Part shown: positions 9,380 through 17,405 of the stretch, piece after piece
How the letters are laid out: each line of letters opens with the position of its first letter
Numbering within the stretch: the first letter of the stretch is position 1
Origin: Calothrix sp. HK-06
GTDB lineage: Bacteria; Cyanobacteriota; Cyanobacteriia; Cyanobacteriales; Nostocaceae
Assembly: GCF_001904745.1 (NCBI RefSeq)
Contig: NZ_MRCD01000036.1
Coordinates: 1-64,000 of the forward strand
Length of the DNA stretch: 64,000 bases
Reading direction: 5' to 3'
The notes under the pieces: generated by a model
What the model saw: the letters and a program-made list of their open reading frames with translations, nothing else
Databases searched by the model: none
Told to the model about the DNA's origin: nothing
Made by a program: the position numbers and the translations under genes

Positions 9380-9886
9380 CTACACATCAAAGTGATAACG
9401 TATAGCTCCAGTATGTGAGTCATTGGTCATTTCAGCGTAACCATCCTTTTGTGCTTGTTGCAAAAGCTTTTTAAGTTCTTCTGTCTCAAGCTCGGTATAC
9501 ATAGCAGCTTGAGCTATTGAAAGGTGACCACCATGCTCCTTTGCGGCCTTTAATAGTTTCTGCATCGGAGTGGTTGTAGAGGATTTTGGAGCTTGTAACT
9601 CCTGTAACTGCTTAAGTTGGGGAATGTCACCGATATTCAAGGTTACAGATTGATTGACACTTGGCGTTGTGCCACCATGTAGCCCTCTTAGATAAATATT
9701 CCGCTTGTCAACCATGCCAGGAATCAACGCTAAATCTATCAGTTGACCAAAACCAAATAATCCAAGGGTAAAAAAGTATATCACACCGCCTGCAAAATTT
9801 CCTGCATAAAACCTTTGACCACCACAGATGCCGAAAAAGCATAAACACCAAGTCAAGTATGCGACTCCTGAATTTAGCTGCTGCAT
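9380..9886 (-). CDS. TM2-domain membrane protein with C-terminal helical domain
   Basis: The 168-aa protein begins with a TM2 domain (about 5-60): two membrane helices joined by a short loop, with the family's G-x-R-F-Y-x-G pattern (GGQRFYAGNFAGG) and the D-x-x-x-I/L-I-P end (LIDLALIPGMV). A Thr/Gln-rich linker follows (about 70-110), then a helical region (about 110-168) whose LSIAQAAMYTELETEELKKLL pattern looks like a small winged-helix or SHOCT-like module. TM2 proteins are abundant in bacteria and their function is mostly unknown. The gene is alone on this strand. Confidence 0.75.
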   Translation of the reverse strand: MQQLNSGVAYLTWCLCFFGICGGQRFYAGNFAGGVIYFFTLGLFGFGQLIDLALIPGMVDKRNIYLRGLHGGTTPSVNQSVTLNIGDIPQLKQLQELQAPKSSTTTPMQKLLKAAKEHGGHLSIAQAAMYTELETEELKKLLQQAQKDGYAEMTNDSHTGAIRYHFDV

Positions 9887-10251
9887 TGCTATATCCTCAA
9901 TTACTAATCTAAATATGGTTATCTTTATGTATGGTTCCCAGATTTAGATATGCAGCTAACAGTGGACTTAAAAAAAATACCAAAATTTGTGCGCCACGCG
10001 CGTGCATAACGGCGAGCGTTACATTTAAACAGGCGCCGCTAGCTAATAATCTCTTGATATAGTACAAAAACTCTAAAATACAACTCTTGTGGGGTGGGCA
10101 TCCAAGCAAACGCCTATAAAGTCGGTGCGTAACAGCACTTTATTTTTGCGTTTGATTTTAGGTTGATTCATGCTGTTACGCACCCTACCAGATAATAAAA
10201 TAATGTTAGATTTGTATTTCGATGGTTTTATTTCGACTTGTGGGGCTTTTT
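9887..10251. other. Intergenic region with a long inverted repeat
   Basis: Between two divergent genes. Apart from the 14-bp inverted repeat at 10124-10184 and a GGCGCC site at about 10033, I see no gene: the open frames here have no start signal and odd composition. Confidence 0.6.
10124..10184. repeat. 14-bp perfect inverted repeat, 33-bp loop
   Basis: GGTGCGTAACAGCA at 10124-10137 is repeated inverted at 10171-10184. It resembles the GTAACGCAACC-type palindromic units found between genes in cyanobacteria, and is probably a dispersed repeat. Confidence 0.7.
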
Positions 10252-10959
10252 ATGACACTACCTGAAAGCTGGCGCCAAAACTTTCAGAGTACCAAGCAGT
10301 TAGTTAACGACAGGGTTAACTCGCTAAGTAATACTGCACAGCAATCTAAAAATCAAGCAGTAAATACGGTGACAAGCGGTATTGATAATATAAAGGATTC
10401 GCTGCATAAAACTTTGCAGTCGGCTGAAAATATCCAGCAGTCAACATCAACGGCAATTCAAAATTCGATGAATTCTTCAGTTAATGATTGGTTGGTGCAA
10501 CATCCTGCTATTTACAAGTTGGTGCAGTTACTAGGGTGGGCAGCTAATCATCCAATTTGGAGTGTTATTCTTGGTTTATTATTTATCGCTTTTGCTTGGA
10601 GCATCATCCGCGCGCTTATTCGCTTGATTGAAACCGCGAGTTTATCTATATTAAAAACACCGCTACGATTAATTTGGTTGTTAATTAGTTATAGTGGGCA
10701 AAAATTAGGCAAGTACACAGCTTTTGGGTGGAATAAATTAACGATTAGCAATGCGGTTAAAGAGGCGCCTATTATTTATGTGAACGATACAATTACAGTA
10801 GATACAAAACCGGAAAGATTAGCAGAAATATCTGTACGGTTAGCCGAAATACAAAGCGAGCAAAACGCACTGTTAGCAGAGGCTGCGGAATTATTAAAAT
10901 TAGATAAGAATCATGTTGAATTATATCAGCGTGTTGATGGAAATCACAATATCGTGTGA
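10252..10959 (+). CDS. Membrane protein of unknown function
   Basis: A 235-aa protein when started at ATG 10252 (preceded by GTGGGG); an in-frame ATG ten codons upstream (10222) is possible but lacks a ribosome binding site. The N-terminal third is polar and Gln/Asn/Ser-rich with amphipathic helix pattern (repeated Q-S/T-x-x-N), then a membrane region at about 95-125 and perhaps a second at 130-155, then a polar tail with a short coiled coil (ISVRLAEIQSEQNALLAEAA). I do not recognise the family. It stands 250 bp upstream of the subtilase gene on the same strand. Confidence 0.55.
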   Translation: MTLPESWRQNFQSTKQLVNDRVNSLSNTAQQSKNQAVNTVTSGIDNIKDSLHKTLQSAENIQQSTSTAIQNSMNSSVNDWLVQHPAIYKLVQLLGWAANHPIWSVILGLLFIAFAWSIIRALIRLIETASLSILKTPLRLIWLLISYSGQKLGKYTAFGWNKLTISNAVKEAPIIYVNDTITVDTKPERLAEISVRLAEIQSEQNALLAEAAELLKLDKNHVELYQRVDGNHNIV

Positions 10960-10992
10960 TTCGCGTGCTTGTGCATATGACCAAGCTTCTCC

Positions 10993-11062
10993 AAGAAACC
11001 GGGTTTCTTTTGTTGATGTTGATAATTTTAATGCTTAGTGATAAAGAAACCTGGTTTCTCTG
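10993..11062. repeat. Pair of AGAAACCCGGTTTCT-type palindromes
   Basis: Two copies (about 10995-11010 and 11044-11060) of a near-palindrome AGAAACC(C/T)GGTTTCT, spaced about 50 bp. The same paired arrangement occurs at 18577-18646 and 41469-41536. Each copy can fold alone or pair with the other. Confidence 0.7.
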
Positions 11063-11208
11063 TGGTACTCACTGCTACGCGCGGATTTTACAGCATATCG
11101 CCTCAACAACCCGAAAACCTTACCTTAAAGGTAGATATCAAATATAGCTATCTCAGTATACTCTAGAGCCGGAGTAACAATATTAAAAAACTAAACCCAA
11201 AAATTACT

Positions 11209-12570
11209 ATGAGTATAGAGCATAAAATATCACCTGCATTCGACCCGTTTCTCGCTGGACTCGACGAAGATGACAAGCGTGATGCGATTGTAATCTACGA
11301 GGCGCCACAAACAGAAGGACTACCAAAACGCGGGCGCCTGCGTGAGGTTCACAGTAGATTAGAAAAGTCTCAACAGCGAGCTAGTATTCAAAAAGCGCTA
11401 CAAGAAGAAATATTCGACCATTATCAAGAAGCAAGTCGCGACTTAGGATATAGTGATGACCCATTGGAAATTTCGCTAATTGGTTCAGGCACATTACCAG
11501 TCGCAACAGTCGAAGTTACCCACAAAACCTTAGAAGCACTTGCCGAACAACCTCATGTAGTAGCAGTTTTACCAAATCAAAGTATTCACCTTATTCAACC
11601 ACGTCGGGTAGAATATGCTGACTTAGTAACTCAAGAATCTACTGAAAGCACAACATGGGGACTTAATAGTCTAGACATTCCCAAGCTCTGGGAAACAAGC
11701 AAAGGTGAAAACGTAAATGTCGCTGTCTTAGATACTGGAGTATACGCAGCACATCCAGCATTGAACAACCGCGTCAAAGAGTTTGTTGTTATCGACCCTC
11801 TCGGACGTCGCATTACCGCTTCACCTCCATTCGATAGTGGCCAGCATGGTACTCATGTTTGTGGAACTATTGCTGGTGGGAAAACCGATAAAGGTGTCTC
11901 CATTGGTGTGGCGCCTCATGCTAACCTATTAGTAGCAGGTGTACTAATTGGTAACACTACTTTACGAACTTTGCTTGAAGGTATTTCTTGGGCTATTGAA
12001 ACAGGCGCCGATATTATTAATATGTCGCTTGGCATGAGCTACTACGAACCTTTATTTACTGAAGTTCTCGATATATTAATTAACCAATACGGCATTTTAC
12101 CTGTTGTCGCAGTTGGGAATGAGAATCACGGCAATACTAGTTCACCAGGTAACTCATATAATGCCTTTTCGGTAGGCGCCGCTGAGAAGTTATCCAATAG
12201 TAAACATGACGTAGCGTTTTTCAGTAGTGGAGCAAGTCTAGTTTTTCCCGACCAAGAAGATGCCGGTAGATTGGTTACAAAACCGGATGTTGTTGCACCA
12301 GGGACTCAGATATACTCATGTATACCACCTACTAGAACTCCCGAAGGAACTTACGCTTACAACTACATGGATGGAACTTCAATGGCTACTCCTCACGTTG
12401 CTGGGGTTGCAGCTTTACTGATGGCAGCCAATCCAAGAGCATCTGTAATCGATATTATGAGGGTACTAAAGGAAACAGCTAAACATCCAGCAGGTGGTAC
12501 TCGTCGTCCAGATAATCGCTGGGGATGGGGATTAATACAACCTCTGGAGGCATTACAAGCTCTAAAGTAA
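11209..12570 (+). CDS. Intracellular subtilisin-like serine protease (S8)
   Basis: A 453-aa S8 peptidase. The catalytic triad is visible: Asp175 (VAVLDTGVYAAH), His213 (GQHGTHVCGTIAGG) and Ser391 (MDGTSMATPHVAGVAALL), with the oxyanion Asn304 (VAVGNENHG). Residues about 90-130 form a propeptide of inhibitor I9 type, seen from LPVATVEVTHKTLEALAEQP then VVAVLPNQ. There is no signal peptide or membrane segment, so it is expected in the cytoplasm unless exported by another route. The next gene, 30 bp downstream on the same strand, encodes a second propeptide-like protein without a protease, suggesting a protease plus regulator pair. Confidence 0.9.
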   Translation: MSIEHKISPAFDPFLAGLDEDDKRDAIVIYEAPQTEGLPKRGRLREVHSRLEKSQQRASIQKALQEEIFDHYQEASRDLGYSDDPLEISLIGSGTLPVATVEVTHKTLEALAEQPHVVAVLPNQSIHLIQPRRVEYADLVTQESTESTTWGLNSLDIPKLWETSKGENVNVAVLDTGVYAAHPALNNRVKEFVVIDPLGRRITASPPFDSGQHGTHVCGTIAGGKTDKGVSIGVAPHANLLVAGVLIGNTTLRTLLEGISWAIETGADIINMSLGMSYYEPLFTEVLDILINQYGILPVVAVGNENHGNTSSPGNSYNAFSVGAAEKLSNSKHDVAFFSSGASLVFPDQEDAGRLVTKPDVVAPGTQIYSCIPPTRTPEGTYAYNYMDGTSMATPHVAGVAALLMAANPRASVIDIMRVLKETAKHPAGGTRRPDNRWGWGLIQPLEALQALK

Positions 12571-12600
12571 GAGCAGCCAGGGGATTGCATCGTCTATTAT

Positions 12601-12993
12601 ATGTATCAGCGTAACCCTTTTAATCACAAAATTAGTCTCGATTTTGCAAATCGCTTAAGTAATTTGCAACCGCAGCAGAAAGTTCGCGTCATTGTTCTTC
12701 TCCATATAGATAATGGGAAAAACTGTGGCGCCCGTCAATCTCCTGCGGAGCGCAAAGCTGCGATTGAATCAGTACGCAATTCGGCTAGACTCGCGTTTGA
12801 TTATATTCGTAATATTATTAAAGATTTTGGTGGACAGCCTCTCTCAGATAACCCAGGAGCATTCGGTCAAATACCAATTGAAATTTCCGCTGCTGGTGTC
12901 AACGCACTAGCTGAGTCAGATATGGTAAAAGCCGTCCTAGAAGACCAAACTATAGTACCAAGTGATGGAACTGAAACTAACAACTACTCGTAG
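12601..12993 (+). CDS. Free-standing I9 propeptide-like protein
   Basis: The 130-aa protein has no catalytic motif. A V-R-V-I-V-L-L strand (about 27-33), an Ala/Arg-rich helix (about 45-70), and the ending EISAAGVNALAESDMVKAVL followed by EDQ match the layout of the subtilisin propeptide/inhibitor I9 fold, where the last strand reads V-x-x-V-x-x-D-Q. The same ending is seen in the preceding protease's own prodomain (EALAEQPHVVAVLPNQ). Being 30 bp downstream of the subtilase, it may inhibit the protease or help it fold. ATG 12601 has no strong ribosome binding site, which suggests translation coupled to the protease gene. The link is inference; the similarity to I9 is what I see by eye. Confidence 0.6.
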   Translation: MYQRNPFNHKISLDFANRLSNLQPQQKVRVIVLLHIDNGKNCGARQSPAERKAAIESVRNSARLAFDYIRNIIKDFGGQPLSDNPGAFGQIPIEISAAGVNALAESDMVKAVLEDQTIVPSDGTETNNYS

Positions 12994-13021
12994 GTTGGGT
13001 GTAGCACCAGCGCAACCCAAC
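12994..13021. repeat. GTTGGGT/ACCCAAC palindromic repeat
   Basis: Arms GTTGGGT (12994-13000) and ACCCAAC (13015-13021) directly after a stop codon and between convergent genes; a related copy is at 45558-45582. Possibly a bidirectional terminator. Confidence 0.6.
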
Positions 13022-13101
13022 ACCTATTAACTATAACTCTATATAACTATAACGCTATAAAACTATTTTGAGATATTTTATCAATAATTTTGTCTTGTCC
13101 G

Positions 13102-14235
13102 CTAAAAATTTATAAACCGATTTGGCGATAACTGGTTAATAACTTCATCTTCTTGTCCTGACGCCCAATTAGCAAACCGTGCAGCAAGTGGAGGTATATA
13201 TACAAGCGGATTACTAAAACCTGAGAATATATAGATGTTGTCGTGTTCAGGGACGGCGCCAACTAAAGGCAAGCTATCTTTACTAAAAGCTACTAAACAG
13301 TGGTGCCAAGTTGCGGGTACAGAAGACAAACACGGTAAAATACGACCAATACTGTCACGTAGCCATTTTTCACTAACTTTGGCATCAACTTTAGCTTCTG
13401 GGTCAGTTAGAGTTCGACTAATTTGCCCAATACGCAAACTGCCATCTAAAAACTGCACTACACCTGTATCTAATATTGCTTCCTCTGGTTCATTCCCAGG
13501 TTGGCGCCAAACTTCATCATCTTTACCAGCTTTTGCTTCAAAACCAAAGCGTTGTAAAACTGCGGGCATTACCAATGTACTAAGTTTGACATCAACTGGC
13601 GCCGTTTCCAGAATTTCTGCATGGGTAAAATATTGCTGTACAAAAATACCAGACTTATTAAGCAACTGCCTAGTAATACCTCCAGCACAAATAGCAAGGT
13701 TTTTATACTCTACCCCCAAAGATGGAATATCAAGAACTTTGGTAATTTGGATTTTTCCACCCAAGTTTAAAAAAGCTTGGATGTAAGCTTGTGCTGTTTT
13801 CTCTGGTTGAATATGACCGTGCTTGACTGTTAAGGCGCCGCTCAGAGCATTTTTATTTAATAATGGTTCTAATTCACATGCAGCTTCCACAGAAAGCAAC
13901 TGTGGTAGTGTTTGAAAACGAGAATAAGATTCAGCAATTACGTTGGGGTCTGAGTCAGCGTCAATAGTTAAGAGTAAATCTATTTCGCGATACTCTATCT
14001 CATTGCCAAGCTCATGCAGCAACTCAGAATAACGCTGTTTGCCTTCGTCGCATAATTGACGTGTTAATAAATTAGTACCAGACCAAAACGCTAAACCACC
14101 ATAACTATAACAGGTAGCATTGTCAGGTACTGCATTTTGTTCTAATAAAAGAACCGAAAAGCCTTTTTTGACAAGTTCATATGCAACTGCTGCACCCGTA
14201 AACCCGGCGCCAATTACTACCCAATCATAAGTCAT
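13102..14235 (-). CDS. FAD-dependent oxidoreductase (D-amino acid oxidase/glycine oxidase fold)
   Basis: The 377-aa protein starts with the dinucleotide-binding motif VVIGAGFTGAAVAYEL (GxGxxG at about 8-13) and an acidic residue at the end of the second strand (LLLEQ), as in FAD enzymes of the DAO family. Near the C-terminus, a P-L-V-G-A-V-P then NIYIFSGFSNPLVYIPPLAAR segment corresponds to the usual flavin-contacting G-x-x-x-x-G-x-x-x-x-P region. These enzymes oxidise secondary or primary amines (glycine, sarcosine, proline, D-amino acids), producing hydrogen peroxide. The substrate cannot be assigned. It stands alone, divergent from the next gene by 72 bp. Confidence 0.8.
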   Translation of the reverse strand: MTYDWVVIGAGFTGAAVAYELVKKGFSVLLLEQNAVPDNATCYSYGGLAFWSGTNLLTRQLCDEGKQRYSELLHELGNEIEYREIDLLLTIDADSDPNVIAESYSRFQTLPQLLSVEAACELEPLLNKNALSGALTVKHGHIQPEKTAQAYIQAFLNLGGKIQITKVLDIPSLGVEYKNLAICAGGITRQLLNKSGIFVQQYFTHAEILETAPVDVKLSTLVMPAVLQRFGFEAKAGKDDEVWRQPGNEPEEAILDTGVVQFLDGSLRIGQISRTLTDPEAKVDAKVSEKWLRDSIGRILPCLSSVPATWHHCLVAFSKDSLPLVGAVPEHDNIYIFSGFSNPLVYIPPLAARFANWASGQEDEVINQLSPNRFINF

Positions 14236-14307
14236 GCTTGTAGAGGCAGATAAAGCTAAAATGTAATAGAGTAATTATAATAACATTCTTCTGTAATAAA
14301 AATTATA

Positions 14308-14985
14308 ATGTCAGAATTGAATCAACCTAAAAAGTATGATGTTGTTTTAGGTAATCAAAGTATAGCTCCTGTATCTGCTGTCGTTTTAGGAGGATTAGAA
14401 GGAGTTAAACAACGATTATCAACTGAGGTTGTTAAGCATAAAGTTGAAACCTTACCATCTGCCCTAAACTATGGAGAGCAAGGTTTAACGCTTGTAATAG
14501 AAGCATTAAATGACCCAGCAGACCAAGTTAAGGAGTTGGCTCATAACTTATTAAAAAATATAAATAATTTAAGAGTTAAAGTTGCATTACGCGAGTATAT
14601 TCAACGCTGGTATTCGATTCGTTACGACGGATTATATAAAACGAATAATATTTATGATGAGAGAAGAAAATTAGAGTACTGTAAATATTTAAGGTTTTAT
14701 CCAGATGGAACACTGTTGACTAAATCTACAAATGGTAGTGTCGAACAAGTAGCAAAATTGTTGTGTAAAGACAACTTTATTCAAATCGACACTTACAAAG
14801 TTTTCAGCAAAGATATAAAAATATCAACTGAGAAGTTTTATTGTGCTACAGACTGTTGGGGAAAAATTCATATGCACGGCAACACAATTTCCCTTAATCG
14901 CTATGACCATTATATTAGTAATCGCCGTAGTAATAAGGATGATTTTGCCGATGCATACGAGGAATATGATTTTATTAAATTATGA
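14308..14985 (+). CDS. Two-domain protein: YDxVLGG/HEAT-like N-terminus plus FBXO9-like C-terminal domain
   Basis: A 225-aa protein, paralogous to the gene at 34367-35017. The N-terminal half (about 8-105) has the YDVVLGNQ motif, then V-V-L-G-G-L-E-G-V-K, then ALNYGEQGLTLVIEALNDP, and helical-repeat residues; this module is common in cyanobacterial multi-domain proteins. The C-terminal half (about 108-225) has an RYDGLY strand, YLRFYPDGTLL, then CKDNFIQIDTY and a final beta hairpin. The R-Y-D-G-x-Y and Y-L-R-F-x-x-D-G-T pattern resembles the beta-rich domain at the C-terminus of eukaryotic FBXO9/Hrt3 proteins. That similarity is my recollection and needs a profile search. Function unknown. 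Confidence 0.6.
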   Translation: MSELNQPKKYDVVLGNQSIAPVSAVVLGGLEGVKQRLSTEVVKHKVETLPSALNYGEQGLTLVIEALNDPADQVKELAHNLLKNINNLRVKVALREYIQRWYSIRYDGLYKTNNIYDERRKLEYCKYLRFYPDGTLLTKSTNGSVEQVAKLLCKDNFIQIDTYKVFSKDIKISTEKFYCATDCWGKIHMHGNTISLNRYDHYISNRRSNKDDFADAYEEYDFIKL

Positions 14986-14989
14986 GATG

Positions 14990-15015
14990 TAGAGACGTGA
15001 CATGTCACGTCTCTA
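14990..15015. repeat. 26-bp perfect palindrome (TAGAGACG family)
   Basis: A perfect palindrome centred on ACATGT between convergent genes, starting TAGAGACGTGACA. Members of the same family lie at 22976-23003, 42185-42212, 46872-46899 and (imperfect) 51440-51467. It can form a strong hairpin from both strands and may end transcription of both neighbours. Confidence 0.8.
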
Positions 15016-15023
15016 TAATGGTT

Positions 15024-15860
15024 TTATTTATTTCGTAAAACACCAACAGTAATAGTCGCTACAATAAAAATTAATGGAACTAGCATTGAATGTTCTAGAA
15101 CTTTGACTTGTGATTTGGTTTGTCGAAGTGCAATTAAAGTTACATTTGTTTTATTTGTAAACGAACGTTGTAATTTTCCTTGAATTATTGCGCTTGCTGT
15201 TTCTTGATTGGCGCCAAACATTGTTTGTTTATTCTCGTTTGTAAATGAGACACCTTGACTACGCTGATAATTAATAAAATCTTGTACTCCAAAGGTATTT
15301 AAACTGGCGTTAAGTGTAAAATAATCAAGAGGTTGATATTTGAAATAGTCTTGAAAATTAACTTGTGGAATATTTACCGTATCAAATAAATAGAATGATA
15401 TATTGCTCTTCGCGTTAGCTCTTTCACTCAATGGGTCATCTATCTCTGTTTCAAGATTTAGAACTGCACTAAAGTCAAACGAGAATAACTGACCTGCATC
15501 AACGTCAAAGTTTCCAAGAACCCGCGCTTGTGCTTCTGCTGTTCCTTCATAATCTCGGTTTTCACCAAAAGCAAGGCTAAATGCTGAAGAGTTAATTTGT
15601 AATGGTGATGCGGCAGAGTTATTGAATGCTTTATTTTCGGCGCCAAATATACCTCCATTTGTCTGACCTGATATACTGGCTTGGTTCACAAGTTCGATTG
15701 TTCCGAAATTACTAAAATTATTTAGTTCAATTTCAGCTTCCGAAAACGCCAAGGTTGCTGCATATGTTGGTATAGCTGTTAATATTGAGGTGAATATAAA
15801 TGATGGTACGCTCAATAACAAAAAGCGCCTTTTTTGTAAAGTTAATTTAAAATTTAGCAT
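15024..15860 (-). CDS. Secreted/envelope protein with PEP-CTERM-like tail
   Basis: The 278-aa protein has an N-terminal signal peptide (about 1-35: basic start, hydrophobic core, then AYAATLA), a beta-rich middle (with FGENRDYEGTAEAQARVLG and FDFSAVLNLETEIDDP) and a C-terminal sorting-type end: a membrane segment (MLVPLIFIVATITVGVL) followed by RNK. That tripartite end, together with the middle domain style, is what cyanobacterial PEP-CTERM proteins show, but the usual P-E-P is replaced by L-E-H-S. These proteins are exported, cleaved or anchored by exosortase and are often tied to extracellular matrix. The gene is alone between a palindrome and the oxygenase gene. Confidence 0.65.
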   Translation of the reverse strand: MLNFKLTLQKRRFLLLSVPSFIFTSILTAIPTYAATLAFSEAEIELNNFSNFGTIELVNQASISGQTNGGIFGAENKAFNNSAASPLQINSSAFSLAFGENRDYEGTAEAQARVLGNFDVDAGQLFSFDFSAVLNLETEIDDPLSERANAKSNISFYLFDTVNIPQVNFQDYFKYQPLDYFTLNASLNTFGVQDFINYQRSQGVSFTNENKQTMFGANQETASAIIQGKLQRSFTNKTNVTLIALRQTKSQVKVLEHSMLVPLIFIVATITVGVLRNK

Positions 15861-15927
15861 TGCTTATATAACCAGCTACTTATTAAGCAATACTTCCGAT
15901 TCAAATAGCTTGATTTCGGAAAAGCGT

Positions 15928-16794
15928 TTAGTACGTAGCTTGTAAACGTTCTAAAAGATACTCTTTTGCTGAAATTGGCGGGTATATTGGTGATTTATTT
16001 ATACAAGTTGGTAAGCAAGTTATTTGAGTGTCATCATTGGGATGACAGAAAAACGCTATTGAGTAACGTGACTGGTTAGCATTATCTGGAATTACTACCC
16101 GGTGTTTGGTTGAGCAAAATTTATTATTCGTCCAGCGTTGCATTAAGTCACCTGTGTTGACTACTACTGTACCAGGTATGGCAGGCGCCTTTATCCAATT
16201 ACCTGATGCGGTCTGAATTTCTAAACCACTTATTTCATCATGTTGAAATAATAGTGTAATACTGCCGTAGTCTGAATGTTCCCCAGCGCGCGTTTGTTCT
16301 GGTAATAATGGAGTTTGTATTGGTGGATAGTGTAGTAGTCTTAAAGTATGATGATTTTGGTTATGGTTGTTGGCAAAAAAGTCTACTGGTAATTCCAACG
16401 CGCGGGCAAATGCTTCTAAAATTTGGTTTGCTAAGTTAGCACATGCTTGGAAAAATTCTATAATACAAGGTTCTTGTGATTGAGTGTTGGTGAACCTGCT
16501 AATGTTAAATGCTTCTTTTAAGTCACCTGGTTTATTTGGGTTGAGTCGTTCGCGTTCTATACCGACATAACCTTGATTACTAAGTTCGTCACTCCAAGCT
16601 GATTTTTGCTTAATTTCTAAGGGTTGGTTAAAGAAGTGTTTACTGGTGTTGAATACTTGTTCGATTAAGTTTTGAGATATATCAAAATTTTTTATATACA
16701 TAAATCCGACTTCGGTGCAAGCTTGGTAAATTTGTTTTATTATTTCGTCATCGCTTGCAAAGTTGGAAAAATCTATAATTGGGATTTGTAACAT
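15928..16794 (-). CDS. 2-oxoglutarate/Fe(II) oxygenase (isopenicillin N synthase-like)
   Basis: The 288-aa protein has the DIOX_N start (IPIIDFSNFA) and the catalytic domain with the HxD...H iron triad: His and Asp in AGEHSDYGSITLLFQHDE, and the distal His in STKHRVV; the 2-oxoglutarate-binding Arg-x-Ser is in QSRYSIAFFCHP. Such enzymes hydroxylate or oxidise small molecules using O2 and 2-oxoglutarate. In bacteria of this subgroup the substrate is rarely known. It is divergent from the GNAT gene at 16838 (43-bp gap), so the two could share a promoter region. Confidence 0.85.
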   Translation of the reverse strand: MLQIPIIDFSNFASDDEIIKQIYQACTEVGFMYIKNFDISQNLIEQVFNTSKHFFNQPLEIKQKSAWSDELSNQGYVGIERERLNPNKPGDLKEAFNISRFTNTQSQEPCIIEFFQACANLANQILEAFARALELPVDFFANNHNQNHHTLRLLHYPPIQTPLLPEQTRAGEHSDYGSITLLFQHDEISGLEIQTASGNWIKAPAIPGTVVVNTGDLMQRWTNNKFCSTKHRVVIPDNANQSRYSIAFFCHPNDDTQITCLPTCINKSPIYPPISAKEYLLERLQATY

Positions 16795-16837
16795 GTTTTA
16801 ATTAACAAACTGCAAAGGCACAAAGGAAGAATTAGAA

Positions 16838-17347
16838 ATGTTAAAGATTATTTTAGCGGATATAGAGGAAGATATAGATGATATTCGTGAGTTGTTTTAT
16901 GGTAATTTGTGTGAAGTTCAGCCGATTTTTGAACGTGAGTTAAATGTTAGTTTTGATGTGGATGAGTTTTTAGAAAATGACATTGCAAAGCTTTCTCAGT
17001 TTACGGCGCCTTCATGTGGTTTATTTCTTGCCAAAGTTGATGGTCAAAATGCAGGTTGTGCAGGATTTAGACAAAATAATGAAAGTATTGCCGAAGTTAA
17101 AAGAATGTACGTGAAGCCAGAATATCGTAAACAAGGAATTGGACGCGCTTTACTGCAAGCAGTAATTAGTGAAGCAACAAAGCTAGGTTATGCAAAAATT
17201 CGTTTAGACACAGTTTTCTTCGCGAAAGAAGCACAAAAACTATATCGTTCGTTTGGGTTTCAAGAAATTCCACCATATCTAGAAAGCGACATTCCCTCAA
17301 ATTTACACCCCAAATGGATTTTCATGGAACTGAGCAACAGATTATAA
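16838..17347 (+). CDS. GNAT-family N-acetyltransferase
   Basis: A 169-aa GNAT enzyme. The core is visible from GCAGFRQNNESIAEVKRMYV (beta4) to YRKQGIGRALLQAVISEA, which carries the acetyl-CoA pyrophosphate loop (Q/R-x-x-G-x-G/A: KQGIGRA), and AKIRLDT followed by the A-x-x-L-Y-x-x-x-G-F end (AQKLYRSFGFQE). ATG 16838 is preceded by GGAAGA. It transfers an acetyl group to an amine; acceptor unknown. The last base is 58 bp from the convergent ychF gene. Confidence 0.85.
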   Translation: MLKIILADIEEDIDDIRELFYGNLCEVQPIFERELNVSFDVDEFLENDIAKLSQFTAPSCGLFLAKVDGQNAGCAGFRQNNESIAEVKRMYVKPEYRKQGIGRALLQAVISEATKLGYAKIRLDTVFFAKEAQKLYRSFGFQEIPPYLESDIPSNLHPKWIFMELSNRL

Positions 17348-17405
17348 CGGATGTAGCGGATAATTTCTAAAATACATCCGTTACATCCGCTCTCATCTGT
17401 TGCCA

